From assembly GCA_029560815.1 (NCBI GenBank), contig JAKQKF010000271.1, positions 1-6,095 of the forward strand: a DNA stretch of 6,095 nucleotides. Reading direction: 5' to 3'. Positions 1 through 6,095 of this stretch are shown in pieces. Below the pieces are notes generated by a model that was given only the letters and a program-made list of their open reading frames with translations, was not told where the DNA came from and ran no database searches. The translations under genes were made by a program, and so were the position numbers. Every line of letters starts with the position of its first letter. Within the stretch, counting starts at the first letter, position 1. The stretch is from a bacterium (GTDB lineage Bacteria > KSB1 > UBA2214).

Positions 1-685
1 TCTTTCAGTAAAAGAGAACTCGGTGCTTGCACTCATAGGGCCTTCCGGTTGCGGAAAATCAACATTCCTCCGCTGCATCAACAGGATGAATGATATAATC
101 CCGGGGACCAGTTTAACCGGGGATATAACGATTGATAATGAATCAATTTACGCTCACAGATATGATGTTACAACTCTGCGCAGAAGGGTTGGTATGGTTT
201 TTCAGAAATCGAACCCCTTCCCCAAATCGATCTTTGACAATGTCGCCTACGGTCTGCGCATCAACGGCATCAGCGACAAAGCCCTCATCGAAGCACGGGT
301 TGAACACAGCCTGAAGGATGCCGCTCTCTGGGATGAGGTGCAGGACCGCCTCAGCAACTCCGCCATGGAGCTCTCCGGAGGACAGCAGCAGCGGCTCTGC
401 ATCGCCCGCGCTCTGGCGGTTCAGCCGGAGGTGGTGCTGATGGATGAGCCGGCCTCCGCGCTCGATCCCCTCGCAACCCAGAAGATCGAGGAGCTCGTCT
501 TCTCCCTCAAGGAGCATTACACCATCGTCATCGTCACCCACAACATGCAGCAGGCGGCCCGGGTCAGCGACGTCACCGCCTTTTTCTATCTCGGCCAGCT
601 GATCGAAGCGGGCCGCACCGACAGAATATTCACAACCCCGGCCAAAAAGCAGACCGAAGATTATATCACCGGCCGTTTCGGCTGA
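1..685 (+). CDS. pstB: Phosphate ABC transporter ATP-binding protein PstB (5' partial)
   Basis: PstB is the cytoplasmic ATPase that drives the PstSCAB high-affinity phosphate importer. The reading frame is open from base 2 at the window edge. The GTG at 23 is an internal valine codon and not the start, because the residues before it (LSVKENS) match the strand that precedes Walker A in PstB. About 25-30 N-terminal residues lie outside the window. Numbering from the GTG codon: Walker [10 protein letters not shown] at 6-14, Q-loop Gln61, ABC signature LSGGQQQR at 117-124, Walker B VVLMDEP at 137-143 with catalytic Glu142, D-loop SALDP at 145-149, and H-loop His173. The [10 protein letters not shown] stretch after Walker A and the C-terminal [10 protein letters not shown] are hallmarks of PstB rather than other ABC ATPases. 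All catalytic motifs are intact. The first 68 codons are much more AT-rich than the rest. phoU follows after 19 bases, as in a classic pst operon. Confidence 0.96.
   Translation, partial: LSVKENSVLALIGPSGCGKSTFLRCINRMNDIIPGTSLTGDITIDNESIYAHRYDVTTLRRRVGMVFQKSNPFPKSIFDNVAYGLRINGISDKALIEARVEHSLKDAALWDEVQDRLSNSAMELSGGQQQRLCIARALAVQPEVVLMDEPASALDPLATQKIEELVFSLKEHYTIVIVTHNMQQAARVSDVTAFFYLGQLIEAGRTDRIFTTPAKKQTEDYITGRFG
2..230. other. Low-GC segment inside pstB, atypical composition
   Basis: By hand count, bases 1-240 are about 44% GC, while 241-660 are about 62%. GC at third codon positions is 30 of 68 codons (44%) up to base 205 and about 127 of 159 (80%) afterwards. The early codons include ATA three times, AGA/AGG four times and TTA once, all rare in the rest of the gene. 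The step falls somewhere around 205-240, just after the Q-loop codon, and the reading frame is not disturbed. The count is seen directly. Origin by recombination with a lower-GC homologue, or by misassembly, is inference. Confidence 0.6.
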
Positions 686-693
686 TCCCGCTC

Positions 694-699
694 AAGGAG
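694..699 (+). promoter_or_regulatory. Ribosome binding site of phoU
   Basis: AAGGAG lies 5 bases upstream of the ATG at 705 and fixes that start. It shows that this organism uses canonical Shine-Dalgarno initiation for at least some genes, unlike most Bacteroidota. Confidence 0.8.
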
Positions 700-704
700 T
701 CCAA

Positions 705-1361
705 ATGAAAAACCACTTTTCTCAGGAGATGGCGAGCCTGAAAAAAAACATCCAGCAGATGGCCGAACTCGTCGATGCACAGCTCGAGTTTGCCATCCGC
801 GCCATGCAAACCGGCAACATGGAACTGTGCAAATTTGTGCGCAGCCGTGATCGGGAGATCGACGCCTATGATAATCTCATTCAGGCGCAATGCGAGAACA
901 TCCTCGCTCTCTTTCAACCGGTCGCCGGCGATCTCCGTTTCGTCATCACCGCCCTGATGATCAACAACCAACTCGAACGCTGCGGCGATATCGCCGTCAA
1001 TATCGTGCAGCGTGTGCAGAAGACCATCGATAACCGGCCGCTCCTGGAGGAGATCGGATTGCAGCAGCTGGGCGAAGAGGCGCGCGGCATGGCCCGCGAT
1101 GCCATCGAGGCCTTTATCAACAACGACCTCGAACTGGCTGAAGTTATCAGGAAGCGGGATGACCAGGTGGACGACCACTGCCGCTCCATCTTCGATACCC
1201 TCATCACCAAAATGCAGGCCCAGCCGGATTGGGTCGAGCCCGGCGCCCATTTCATCGTCCTCTCCCGCCACCTCGAACGGCTGGCGGACCATGCCACCAA
1301 CATCGCCGAAGATGTCATCTTTTTGATCGAAGCGCGCATCGTCGCCCATCAGGGCGATTAG
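705..1361 (+). CDS. phoU: Phosphate signalling complex protein PhoU
   Basis: PhoU is a cytoplasmic, peripheral-membrane regulator that restrains the Pst transporter and signals phosphate sufficiency to the PhoR kinase. The protein has 218 residues, close to the usual family length of about 220-240. It has the expected tandem pair of three-helix bundles, each ending in the metal-binding E-x3-D signature: LERCGDIAVNI at 90-100 (Glu91, Asp95, Asn99) and LERLADHATNIAEDV at 190-204 (Glu191, Asp195, Asn199, Asp203). The N-terminus (HFSQEMASLKKNIQQMAELV) is also typical of PhoU. The ATG at 705 is supported by AAGGAG 5 bases upstream. The gene lies 19 bases behind pstB and is surely in the same transcript. 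A run of eight A bases at 741-748 (codons 13-15) is a possible slippage tract; the frame is intact as given. Confidence 0.97.
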   Translation: MKNHFSQEMASLKKNIQQMAELVDAQLEFAIRAMQTGNMELCKFVRSRDREIDAYDNLIQAQCENILALFQPVAGDLRFVITALMINNQLERCGDIAVNIVQRVQKTIDNRPLLEEIGLQQLGEEARGMARDAIEAFINNDLELAEVIRKRDDQVDDHCRSIFDTLITKMQAQPDWVEPGAHFIVLSRHLERLADHATNIAEDVIFLIEARIVAHQGD

Positions 1362-1441
1362 AAAAGGCCCGGCCAGCACCCGAAACTCGCCGTCGCTGCG
1401 CGGAGGGCCGAGGAGGAATGGGCTGCCTCAGGAAAAAAACC

Positions 1442-1470
1442 TTGAGAATAGCCTAATAAAGGATTATCTT
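1442..1470 (+). promoter_or_regulatory. Possible sigma70-type promoter of phoB-phoR
   Basis: TTGAGA at 1442-1447 matches the -35 consensus at 5 of 6 bases, and TATCTT at 1465-1470 matches the -10 consensus at 4 of 6. The spacing is the optimal 17 bases. The elements lie in the most AT-rich part of the phoU-phoB gap and would give a leader of about 45 bases before the ATG at 1522. No convincing Pho box (paired CTGTCAT-like heptamers) was seen next to it, so autoregulation by PhoB is not visible. The consensus is the general bacterial one; a lineage-specific sigma factor could read different elements. Confidence 0.4.
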
Positions 1471-1521
1471 AAAGAAAGTGGCGCCAGCACAACCGTCCGC
1501 CCATATCCACACGAGATCTAT

Positions 1522-2214
1522 ATGGCGAAAAAAATTCTCATCGTCGACGACGAGCAGGAGATCCTCGAGCTGCTCACCTTCAATCTCAGACGGGAGGGCT
1601 ATGACACCCTGGCCGTCGCCGACGGAGAAGCCGCACTGATCCAGGCGCACGAATCACGGCCCGATCTCATCATCCTTGATGTAATGCTGCCCGGCAAGGA
1701 TGGCTGGGAGGTACTGCGCTGCCTCCGCCAGGATCCACTGACCCGCACTGTGCCGGTGGTATTTCTTACCGCCAGGGAGAGTGAAATCGACGAGGTGGTC
1801 GGCCTCGAGCTGGGCGCGGATGACTATATCATCAAACCCATCAGCATGCACAAGCTGCTGGCGCGGATCAAACTGGCCCTGCGCAAGGCGCCTGTGGCAG
1901 GTGATTTGACAGCCGAAATAATGACTTTCGGCTCCGTCGTCATCGATGCCGCCCAATACAGCGTCACCATCGCGAATCAACCGGTTCCCTTTACCAAGAA
2001 AGAATTCGAAATCCTGCTCTATCTGGTGCGTCGCCCAGGACGCGTCATCAGCAGAGAGAACCTGCTCAATGAACTTTGGGGAGACGAGGTGGTGGTCATC
2101 GACCGTACCATCGACGTCCATATCCGCAAAATTCGTGAAAAATTAGGCGACACCGAGATGCGCCATATCGAAACCATCAAAGGCGTTGGCTACCGATTCA
2201 TTACCGGGACCTAA
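1522..2214 (+). CDS. phoB: PhoB-type DNA-binding response regulator (OmpR/PhoB family)
   Basis: This is a 230-residue two-domain response regulator, predicted to be phosphorylated by the kinase encoded next to it and to bind DNA upstream of phosphate-starvation genes. The receiver domain spans about 3-119. It has acidic pocket Asp9/Asp10, phosphoacceptor Asp53 (ILDVMLPGKDG), switch Thr83 (FLTARE), aromatic Tyr102 and Lys105 (DDYIIKP). The C-terminal winged-helix domain spans about 131-227. It has FTKKEFEILLYL, the turn and helix around RPGRVISRENLLNELWG, the recognition helix IDRTIDVHIRKIREKLG, and the hairpin IETIKGVGYRF. DRTIDVHI is typical of the PhoB subgroup. Together with the pstB-phoU neighbours this favours PhoB over a generic OmpR-family regulator. 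The ATG at 1522 has only a weak purine stretch upstream. The kinase follows 5 bases after the stop. Confidence 0.93.
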   Translation: MAKKILIVDDEQEILELLTFNLRREGYDTLAVADGEAALIQAHESRPDLIILDVMLPGKDGWEVLRCLRQDPLTRTVPVVFLTARESEIDEVVGLELGADDYIIKPISMHKLLARIKLALRKAPVAGDLTAEIMTFGSVVIDAAQYSVTIANQPVPFTKKEFEILLYLVRRPGRVISRENLLNELWGDEVVVIDRTIDVHIRKIREKLGDTEMRHIETIKGVGYRFITGT

Positions 2215-2219
2215 AAAAC

Positions 2220-3677
2220 ATGCCCAAATTCCCCCTCAGAAGCAAGCTCACCCTGATCCATCTTCTGCTGATCACAGTGGTGACCATCTTCGGCAGTCTC
2301 TTCGCGATTGTAACTGCGCAGCGCTACTATCAGAAACGCCTGGACCACTTCATGACAACCCAGCTGGCCCAGGTGCAGAGCCTGATTGAGAAGAGTGAAC
2401 TGGCTGAATTCTCGCTCCCGGCCCATTATGCCGTTTTGAGTGACTACGCCCGGGCTGCAGGATTCCGCCTCACCCTGATCGACTCCTCCGGCGCTGTACG
2501 TTTCGACTCCAATGTCGCCGCCGATTCACTCGAACTCCTGGAAAACCATCGCGACCGGCCGGAGATCCGCCATGCCATGCGCGACGGGATCGGGCGCCAA
2601 AGACGCCTCAGCGCTACTCTGAACCAGCCCTTCTACTATGGCGCCCTCCGCCTTAAACTCGACTATTTGCCCCAAACAGCGGGAGAAAACGCCCGCTATA
2701 TCCGCATTGCCTACCCTCTTGCCGAAATTGAGCGGCAGTTCAGCGATCTGCGGGCTAAAATCATCCTGGCCAATCTCATGGCCCTGCTTCTGATCGGATT
2801 GCTCAGCTATTGGCTGGCCGGCCGGCTCTCCTATCCCATCCAGAAACTCGCCGCTGTCGCCGAAAAGGTCAAACGTGGTGATCTGGAAGCTAACTTTCAG
2901 CATAAAAGCAACGATGAAATCGGCGAGCTGGCCGAACTGCTCAATCAGATGCTCGGCAAGCTGCGCGTCGATCTGGTGCAGCTGCGTAAACTCGAACAGG
3001 TACGCAGCCAATTCCTCGGTAACGTCTCGCATGAACTGCGCACACCGATATTCACCCTGCAGGGCTATCTCGAAACCCTGCTCAACTCCAAATTTGACAC
3101 CCCTGAACAGCAAAAAGAGTTTATAAACCGGGCCTATCAGCAGGCAGGACGGCTCAATAATCTGCTCACCGATCTGATCGACATCAGCCGGATCGAGTCG
3201 GGTGAGATGAAACTGATTTTTCGCCCCTTTGATGTCAAGGCCCTGCTCGCCAGAGTCGTCGAGGAGATGCAGAGCAAAGCCAATTACTACGGCGTTACAC
3301 TCTCGCTTGCATGCGCCGCCGCGGACGAGAAACTGACCGCCAACGGCGACCCCGATCGCCTGACACAGGCGATCACCAACCTGGCGGAAAACGCCATCAA
3401 ATATAACCTCCAGGGGGGCAAAGTGGAGATCGGCTGCCGCCGTGCAGGCGAACAGATCGAAATTTATGTGGCCGATACCGGCCGCGGCATCCCTCAGGAA
3501 CATCTCTCCCGCATTTTCGAGCGCTTCTACCGGGTGGACAAGGAACGCTCACGCGCCGTCGGCGGCACCGGCCTGGGACTGGCCATCGTCAAACACATCG
3601 TCGAGGCCCATGGCAGCCGAATTGAGGCACAGAGTGAAATCGACAAAGGCTCGCGGTTCAGCTTCCTGCTGAAATAG
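2220..3677 (+). CDS. phoR: PhoR-type membrane sensor histidine kinase
   Basis: A 485-residue inner-membrane kinase, predicted to autophosphorylate and pass the phosphate to Asp53 of the upstream regulator. Order: TM1 about 9-33; extracytoplasmic domain about 34-177 with a Cache/PDC-like stretch (FRLTLIDSSGAVRFDSN at 82-98, then HRDRPEIRHAM and a GIGRQRRLS turn); TM2 about 179-200; HAMP about 200-250 (P-type start YPIQKL, end NDEIGELAELLNQM); DHp helix with H-box FLGNVSHELRTP and phospho-acceptor His271 (codon at 3030-3032). The ATPase domain has N-box NLAENAIKYN (Asn391), G1 DTGRGIP (Asp419), F-box IFERFYRVD and G2 GGTGLGLAIVK. All catalytic motifs are intact. The HAMP domain runs directly into the DHp helix, so there is no cytoplasmic PAS domain, unlike E. 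coli PhoR. The overall plan resembles PhoR of Bacillus-type systems more than the enterobacterial one. There is no clear ribosome binding site; with 5 bases between genes, translational coupling is likely. The PhoR name rests on context and domain plan. Confidence 0.88.
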   Translation: MPKFPLRSKLTLIHLLLITVVTIFGSLFAIVTAQRYYQKRLDHFMTTQLAQVQSLIEKSELAEFSLPAHYAVLSDYARAAGFRLTLIDSSGAVRFDSNVAADSLELLENHRDRPEIRHAMRDGIGRQRRLSATLNQPFYYGALRLKLDYLPQTAGENARYIRIAYPLAEIERQFSDLRAKIILANLMALLLIGLLSYWLAGRLSYPIQKLAAVAEKVKRGDLEANFQHKSNDEIGELAELLNQMLGKLRVDLVQLRKLEQVRSQFLGNVSHELRTPIFTLQGYLETLLNSKFDTPEQQKEFINRAYQQAGRLNNLLTDLIDISRIESGEMKLIFRPFDVKALLARVVEEMQSKANYYGVTLSLACAAADEKLTANGDPDRLTQAITNLAENAIKYNLQGGKVEIGCRRAGEQIEIYVADTGRGIPQEHLSRIFERFYRVDKERSRAVGGTGLGLAIVKHIVEAHGSRIEAQSEIDKGSRFSFLLK

Positions 3678-3725
3678 ACCCCTGCCCTGACACGCTGCGT
3701 TGCTCTACATAAATCGTGAGATCTT

Positions 3726-3729
3726 GAGG
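3726..3729 (+). promoter_or_regulatory. Ribosome binding site of the TonB-dependent receptor
   Basis: GAGG lies 4 bases before the ATG at 3734, a slightly short spacing. The start it supports is followed at once by a hydrophobic signal peptide, so the start is well placed. Confidence 0.55.
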
Positions 3730-3733
3730 CCCT

Positions 3734-5950
3734 ATGAAACCGCTGCATGTACTTATATGGCTTGGGCTTGCCAGCCATTCCGCCTGGTGCCAGCCGGTAA
3801 TTATCAAAGGCCGCGTGCTCGATGTCAATACCCGCAACGAGATCCCCTTCGCCAACATCTTCGTCAAGGGAACGCAGATCGGGACCACCAGCGATTTTGC
3901 CGGACGCTTCACGCTCTCCATCCCCGAGCCTGCAGACGAAACCCTCCTCGTTTTCCAGCACGTCGCCTATCTTCCCACCGAGTTGAAGCTGCACGAAACC
4001 CGGAGTGGCACCATCCTCCTCCAGCCCCGGGTGATCCCCATAGCCGACGTCGAAATTCAGGCCAGCGGCGGCGGACTGCAGCTCTCGAGAGACCTGCCCC
4101 AAGCCGTATCCATCTTTAACGCTGCCGCTCTCCAGCTGCGCGGTTATATGGACGCCGGCGATTTCCTGCGCACAGACCACAGCGTTCAGGTCGAGGAACA
4201 GCTCGATGGCAAAAAAACCGTGGCCATCCGCGGCGGCAATGCTGACGAGGTGGTGGTCCTCTACAACGGCATCCGGCTCAACAGCGCCGTCGATAACATT
4301 TTTGACCTCTCCCTCATCGATCTCGAGGATGTGGACCGCATGGAGGTCGTCAAGGGAAGCCATACCTCCCTCTTCGGCTCGGACGCGCTCGCCGGCGCTA
4401 TCAACATCGTCAGCAAGGTGAAGCAGGACTACCACCTGCGCCTCCAGCAGCGTTTCGGCACCTACAACTCGGGACAGTGGGGCGTTCAGGCCTACCTCCC
4501 GGCCGGGCGGCTGCACACAGCCTACCGCTTCAAACAGGGAGCCCTGCGGCGTCAGTATGAAGAAGCCGGCGCCCGCGCGGAGATGGAAAATCGTTCCACC
4601 CACCATACCGCCATCCTGCTCTACGAGCTGCCGTCCCGCGGCGGTGTGCCAAACCTTCTCACCGGCACCCTGATCAGTTCCGATTCCCGCTTCGAAAACC
4701 CCGGGGAGATGGAAAAGCTCGCCGATCTTAACCAGGTTGCGGCGTTGCGGTTTGAAGGAGGGATCTCCGTTCTGCGCCATCTGCAGACCATGGTCGCCTG
4801 GCACCACCTCAAACAGGAGCAGGAATACATTGTACGGGCCGCTCCGGCCCGGCGCCTCTACCACGACCATAGTCTGACCGCCAGCCTCGGCAATTCCATC
4901 ACCTTCGGTGCCAGCGAGCTGCTTTTCAACTACCAGTTCGAAAAAACCGATGTGGAGCTGGGAGAATACCGCGGCTACCAGCAGAACGCCCTTATGGATT
5001 ATCTCTCAGCCGGGTTCGACCGCCGGCACCATGGCGCTGTGCTCATCGCCAAGAGCCGACTGGCGAGCGGTTCCCCCGCCTTTCCGGCCGCCCACATCGA
5101 TTTCAGCCTGCGCCATGACCTGCTCAAGGAGGGTACACCCCGGAATCTCAACGCCTCCGCAAGCACCGGCGCCCTCGCCTACACCCCAAAAACCTGGCAG
5201 GAGACCACCGCCAAGATATCAGCCAATCTGGCTGGCAAAGGCCCGGACTGGCTTTTCAATGGCTATCTCAACTACGGCAGCAACGTCAAATTCCCCACCA
5301 TCCTGCAGCAAATCAGTGCCCCCTACTTCACTGCCGCCGCCAAAAGCCTCGAGCCGGAGAGAAACCGCACTTCCGAAATCGGCTTTGAATTCACCCGGGA
5401 TCTCCGCGACATCCCCTCCCTTTACGGCTGGCGGGTCGAAGGCAATATCTTCCGGACCTATTACGACACCAAACTCAGACCCTATTACAGCCGCGGCTAC
5501 ACCTTCGCCTTTTACGAGACCCTTGCGGATGCCCAAATCACCGGCTACGAAGGCAAAATGACCACCTTTCTCGCCAGGAAAAAGATCACGGCGGCTCTCG
5601 GACTCGCCCGCTATGCCATCCCGGAAAAAGCGGCCTTTCCCTTCAAGTCGGAGAGCAAGGTTACCCTGGAGCTGCGCATCGATCATGCCGGCTTCGCTTT
5701 CGACACCTTCCTCTTCCGGGAGAGCGAGCAGGTGGGCTGGAGCCGGCTGGATGTCAATGACTTTGCTGAAATCACCCTGCCCGGCCGCACCGATCTGGAC
5801 CTCCACCTCAGCAAGAGCATTCCGCTCTCCCGCTTTGAACTCCTCACCAGCGTAAGCGCCCGCAACCTGCTGGCCGGCGATGACGACGAGCTCTCGGGAC
5901 TGGCTCTGCGCGACCGCCGCTTCTATCTGACCCTGGGTCTGCAATATTGA
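3734..5950 (+). CDS. TonB-dependent outer-membrane receptor with N-terminal carboxypeptidase-regulatory-like domain
   Basis: A 738-residue outer-membrane beta-barrel transporter, predicted to import an unidentified ligand with energy from TonB-ExbBD. A signal peptide covers about residues 1-19 (hydrophobic VLIWLGLAS, likely cleaved near AWC-QP; SAWC is a poor lipobox). A carboxypeptidase-regulatory-like beta-sandwich spans about 22-97 (IIKGRVLDVNTRNEIPFANI, then GTTSDFAGRFTLSIP). A possible TonB box lies at about 103-109 (IADVEIQ). The plug spans about 115-228, with VAIRGGNADEVVVLYNGIRL, then DVDRMEVVKGSHTSLFGSDA and LAGAINIVSK. The barrel runs from about 235 to the end and closes with FYLTLGLQY, whose terminal aromatic fits the outer-membrane assembly signal. 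The barrel of about 500 residues is small to medium, nearer to the BtuB/FepA type than to the longer SusC type; no SusD-like gene is visible. The gene starts 56 bases after phoR and is followed 12 bases later by a lipoprotein gene. The substrate cannot be read from the sequence; a phosphorus compound is a context guess. Confidence 0.93.
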   Translation: MKPLHVLIWLGLASHSAWCQPVIIKGRVLDVNTRNEIPFANIFVKGTQIGTTSDFAGRFTLSIPEPADETLLVFQHVAYLPTELKLHETRSGTILLQPRVIPIADVEIQASGGGLQLSRDLPQAVSIFNAAALQLRGYMDAGDFLRTDHSVQVEEQLDGKKTVAIRGGNADEVVVLYNGIRLNSAVDNIFDLSLIDLEDVDRMEVVKGSHTSLFGSDALAGAINIVSKVKQDYHLRLQQRFGTYNSGQWGVQAYLPAGRLHTAYRFKQGALRRQYEEAGARAEMENRSTHHTAILLYELPSRGGVPNLLTGTLISSDSRFENPGEMEKLADLNQVAALRFEGGISVLRHLQTMVAWHHLKQEQEYIVRAAPARRLYHDHSLTASLGNSITFGASELLFNYQFEKTDVELGEYRGYQQNALMDYLSAGFDRRHHGAVLIAKSRLASGSPAFPAAHIDFSLRHDLLKEGTPRNLNASASTGALAYTPKTWQETTAKISANLAGKGPDWLFNGYLNYGSNVKFPTILQQISAPYFTAAAKSLEPERNRTSEIGFEFTRDLRDIPSLYGWRVEGNIFRTYYDTKLRPYYSRGYTFAFYETLADAQITGYEGKMTTFLARKKITAALGLARYAIPEKAAFPFKSESKVTLELRIDHAGFAFDTFLFRESEQVGWSRLDVNDFAEITLPGRTDLDLHLSKSIPLSRFELLTSVSARNLLAGDDDELSGLALRDRRFYLTLGLQY

Positions 5951-5953
5951 GGG
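5949..5953 (+). promoter_or_regulatory. Ribosome binding site of the downstream lipoprotein
   Basis: GAGGG overlaps the TGA stop codon of the receptor gene (5948-5950) and sits 9 bases before the ATG at 5963. The overlap suggests the two genes are translated from one message. Confidence 0.6.
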
Positions 5954-5962
5954 CATCCCAAC

Positions 5963-6095
5963 ATGTCTGCCAATAACCTGAAACCGCTACTTTTCATCCT
6001 CGCCGCCGCGCTGGCCGTCGGTTGCGCCTGCACCGAAAACCCCTTCTCGGACGACGACAAAATCACGCCGGTCAACCGGATGCTGAGCGGTCAGG
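5963..6095 (+). CDS. Putative lipoprotein, 3' truncated by the window end
   Basis: The first 44 codons of an open frame run to the window edge. The product begins MSANNLKPLLFILAAALAVG followed by CACTENPFSDDD. This is a short, weakly charged n-region, a long hydrophobic core and a lipobox-like AVGC with Cys21 as the probable lipidated residue. Cys23 lies two residues on. After the cysteine come acidic residues and NRMLSGQ, where the sequence stops. This is a signal-peptidase-II substrate by pattern; the small residues before the cysteine are right, but Ala rather than Leu at -3 is only moderate. RML-SGQ could be the first strand of a beta-sandwich such as a carboxypeptidase-regulatory-like domain, but too little is visible to say. 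Function is unknown. Position 12 bases behind the receptor suggests a surface or periplasmic partner of it. Confidence 0.75.
   Translation, partial: MSANNLKPLLFILAAALAVGCACTENPFSDDDKITPVNRMLSGQ

Noticed and set aside
23..25. GTG as the start codon of pstB
   Set aside because: The frame is open to the window edge and the upstream residues match PstB; starting here would remove the first strands of the ATPase fold.
666..1379. A 237-codon open frame on the - strand opposite phoU
   Set aside because: It mirrors phoU almost exactly and shows no family features of its own.
1366..1410. GGCCC (1366-1370) and GGGCC (1405-1409) as a phoU terminator hairpin
   Set aside because: The stem is only about 5 base pairs with a loop of more than 30 bases and no following T run.
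1418..1456. A 12-codon frame (MGCLRKKTLRIA) behind AGGAGG in the phoU-phoB gap, as a possible leader peptide
   Set aside because: The spacing between AGGAGG and the ATG is only one base, and the frame overlaps the candidate -35 element. Nothing suggests attenuation.
2816..2823. GGCCGGCC palindrome in the kinase gene
   Set aside because: It lies within codons for LAGRL at the end of TM2 and fits chance in GC-rich DNA.
2526..3503. A 325-codon open frame on the - strand opposite the kinase gene
   Set aside because: It is a shadow of the phoR coding frame; the kinase motifs on the + strand are complete.
3687..3715. CTGACA (3687-3692), 17 bases, TAAATC (3710-3715) as a promoter or Pho box before the receptor
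   Set aside because: The -35 is good but the -10 matches only 3 of 6 bases. CTGACAC resembles one Pho-box heptamer, but there is no second repeat at the right distance.
3527..4870. A 447-codon open frame on the - strand across the end of phoR and the start of the receptor
   Set aside because: It lies opposite two well-supported genes, has no recognisable domain, and long antisense frames are expected in GC-rich coding DNA.
1..6095. CRISPR arrays, tRNA or rRNA genes, insertion sequences, attachment sites
   Set aside because: No repeated spacer pattern, RNA gene signature, transposase or terminal repeat was seen; nearly all bases are covered by the six coding regions.

Overview
The window is a GC-rich bacterial segment with every gene on the + strand. 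It holds the end of a phosphate-uptake operon, a two-component phosphate-response pair, and the start of an outer-membrane transport locus. Order: pstB (5' truncated by the window edge), phoU, a phoB-type response regulator, a phoR-type sensor kinase, a TonB-dependent receptor (TBDT) and the first 44 codons of a lipoprotein.

Organism: a TonB-dependent receptor and a lipoprotein imply a diderm (Gram-negative) cell. The receptor has an N-terminal carboxypeptidase-regulatory-like domain, which is most common in Bacteroidota and related FCB-group phyla. High GC and clear Shine-Dalgarno sites (AAGGAG, GAGG, GAGGG) are unlike typical Bacteroidota. A deeper FCB lineage such as the KSB1/Calditrichota neighbourhood is plausible, but this is an inference and not proven by the sequence.

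Layout: positions 1-685 encode the PstB ATPase, and 705-1361 encode PhoU 19 bases later with a good ribosome binding site. A 160-base gap (1362-1521) carries a plausible sigma70-like promoter (TTGAGA, 17 bases, TATCTT) but no convincing terminator or Pho box. The regulator (1522-2214) and kinase (2220-3677) are 5 bases apart and surely co-transcribed. After 56 bases comes the TBDT (3734-5950), and 12 bases later the lipoprotein (5963 to the window end).

How it works together: PstB powers high-affinity phosphate import, and PhoU normally couples transporter state to the PhoR/PhoB switch. The adjacent TBDT and lipoprotein suggest an outer-membrane uptake step for a phosphorus source or other ligand under the same regulator. 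The link is by position only and the substrate is unknown.

The most unusual points are: (1) a sharp composition step inside pstB, with about 44% GC (GC3 about 44%) in the first roughly 205-240 bases and about 62% GC (GC3 about 80%) after; (2) a PhoR-like kinase with a large extracytoplasmic domain and no room for the PAS domain through which PhoU is thought to act in E. coli; (3) the TBDT/lipoprotein pair directly behind phoBR. I did not find a wholly new system here; most of the window is a recognisable Pho locus.
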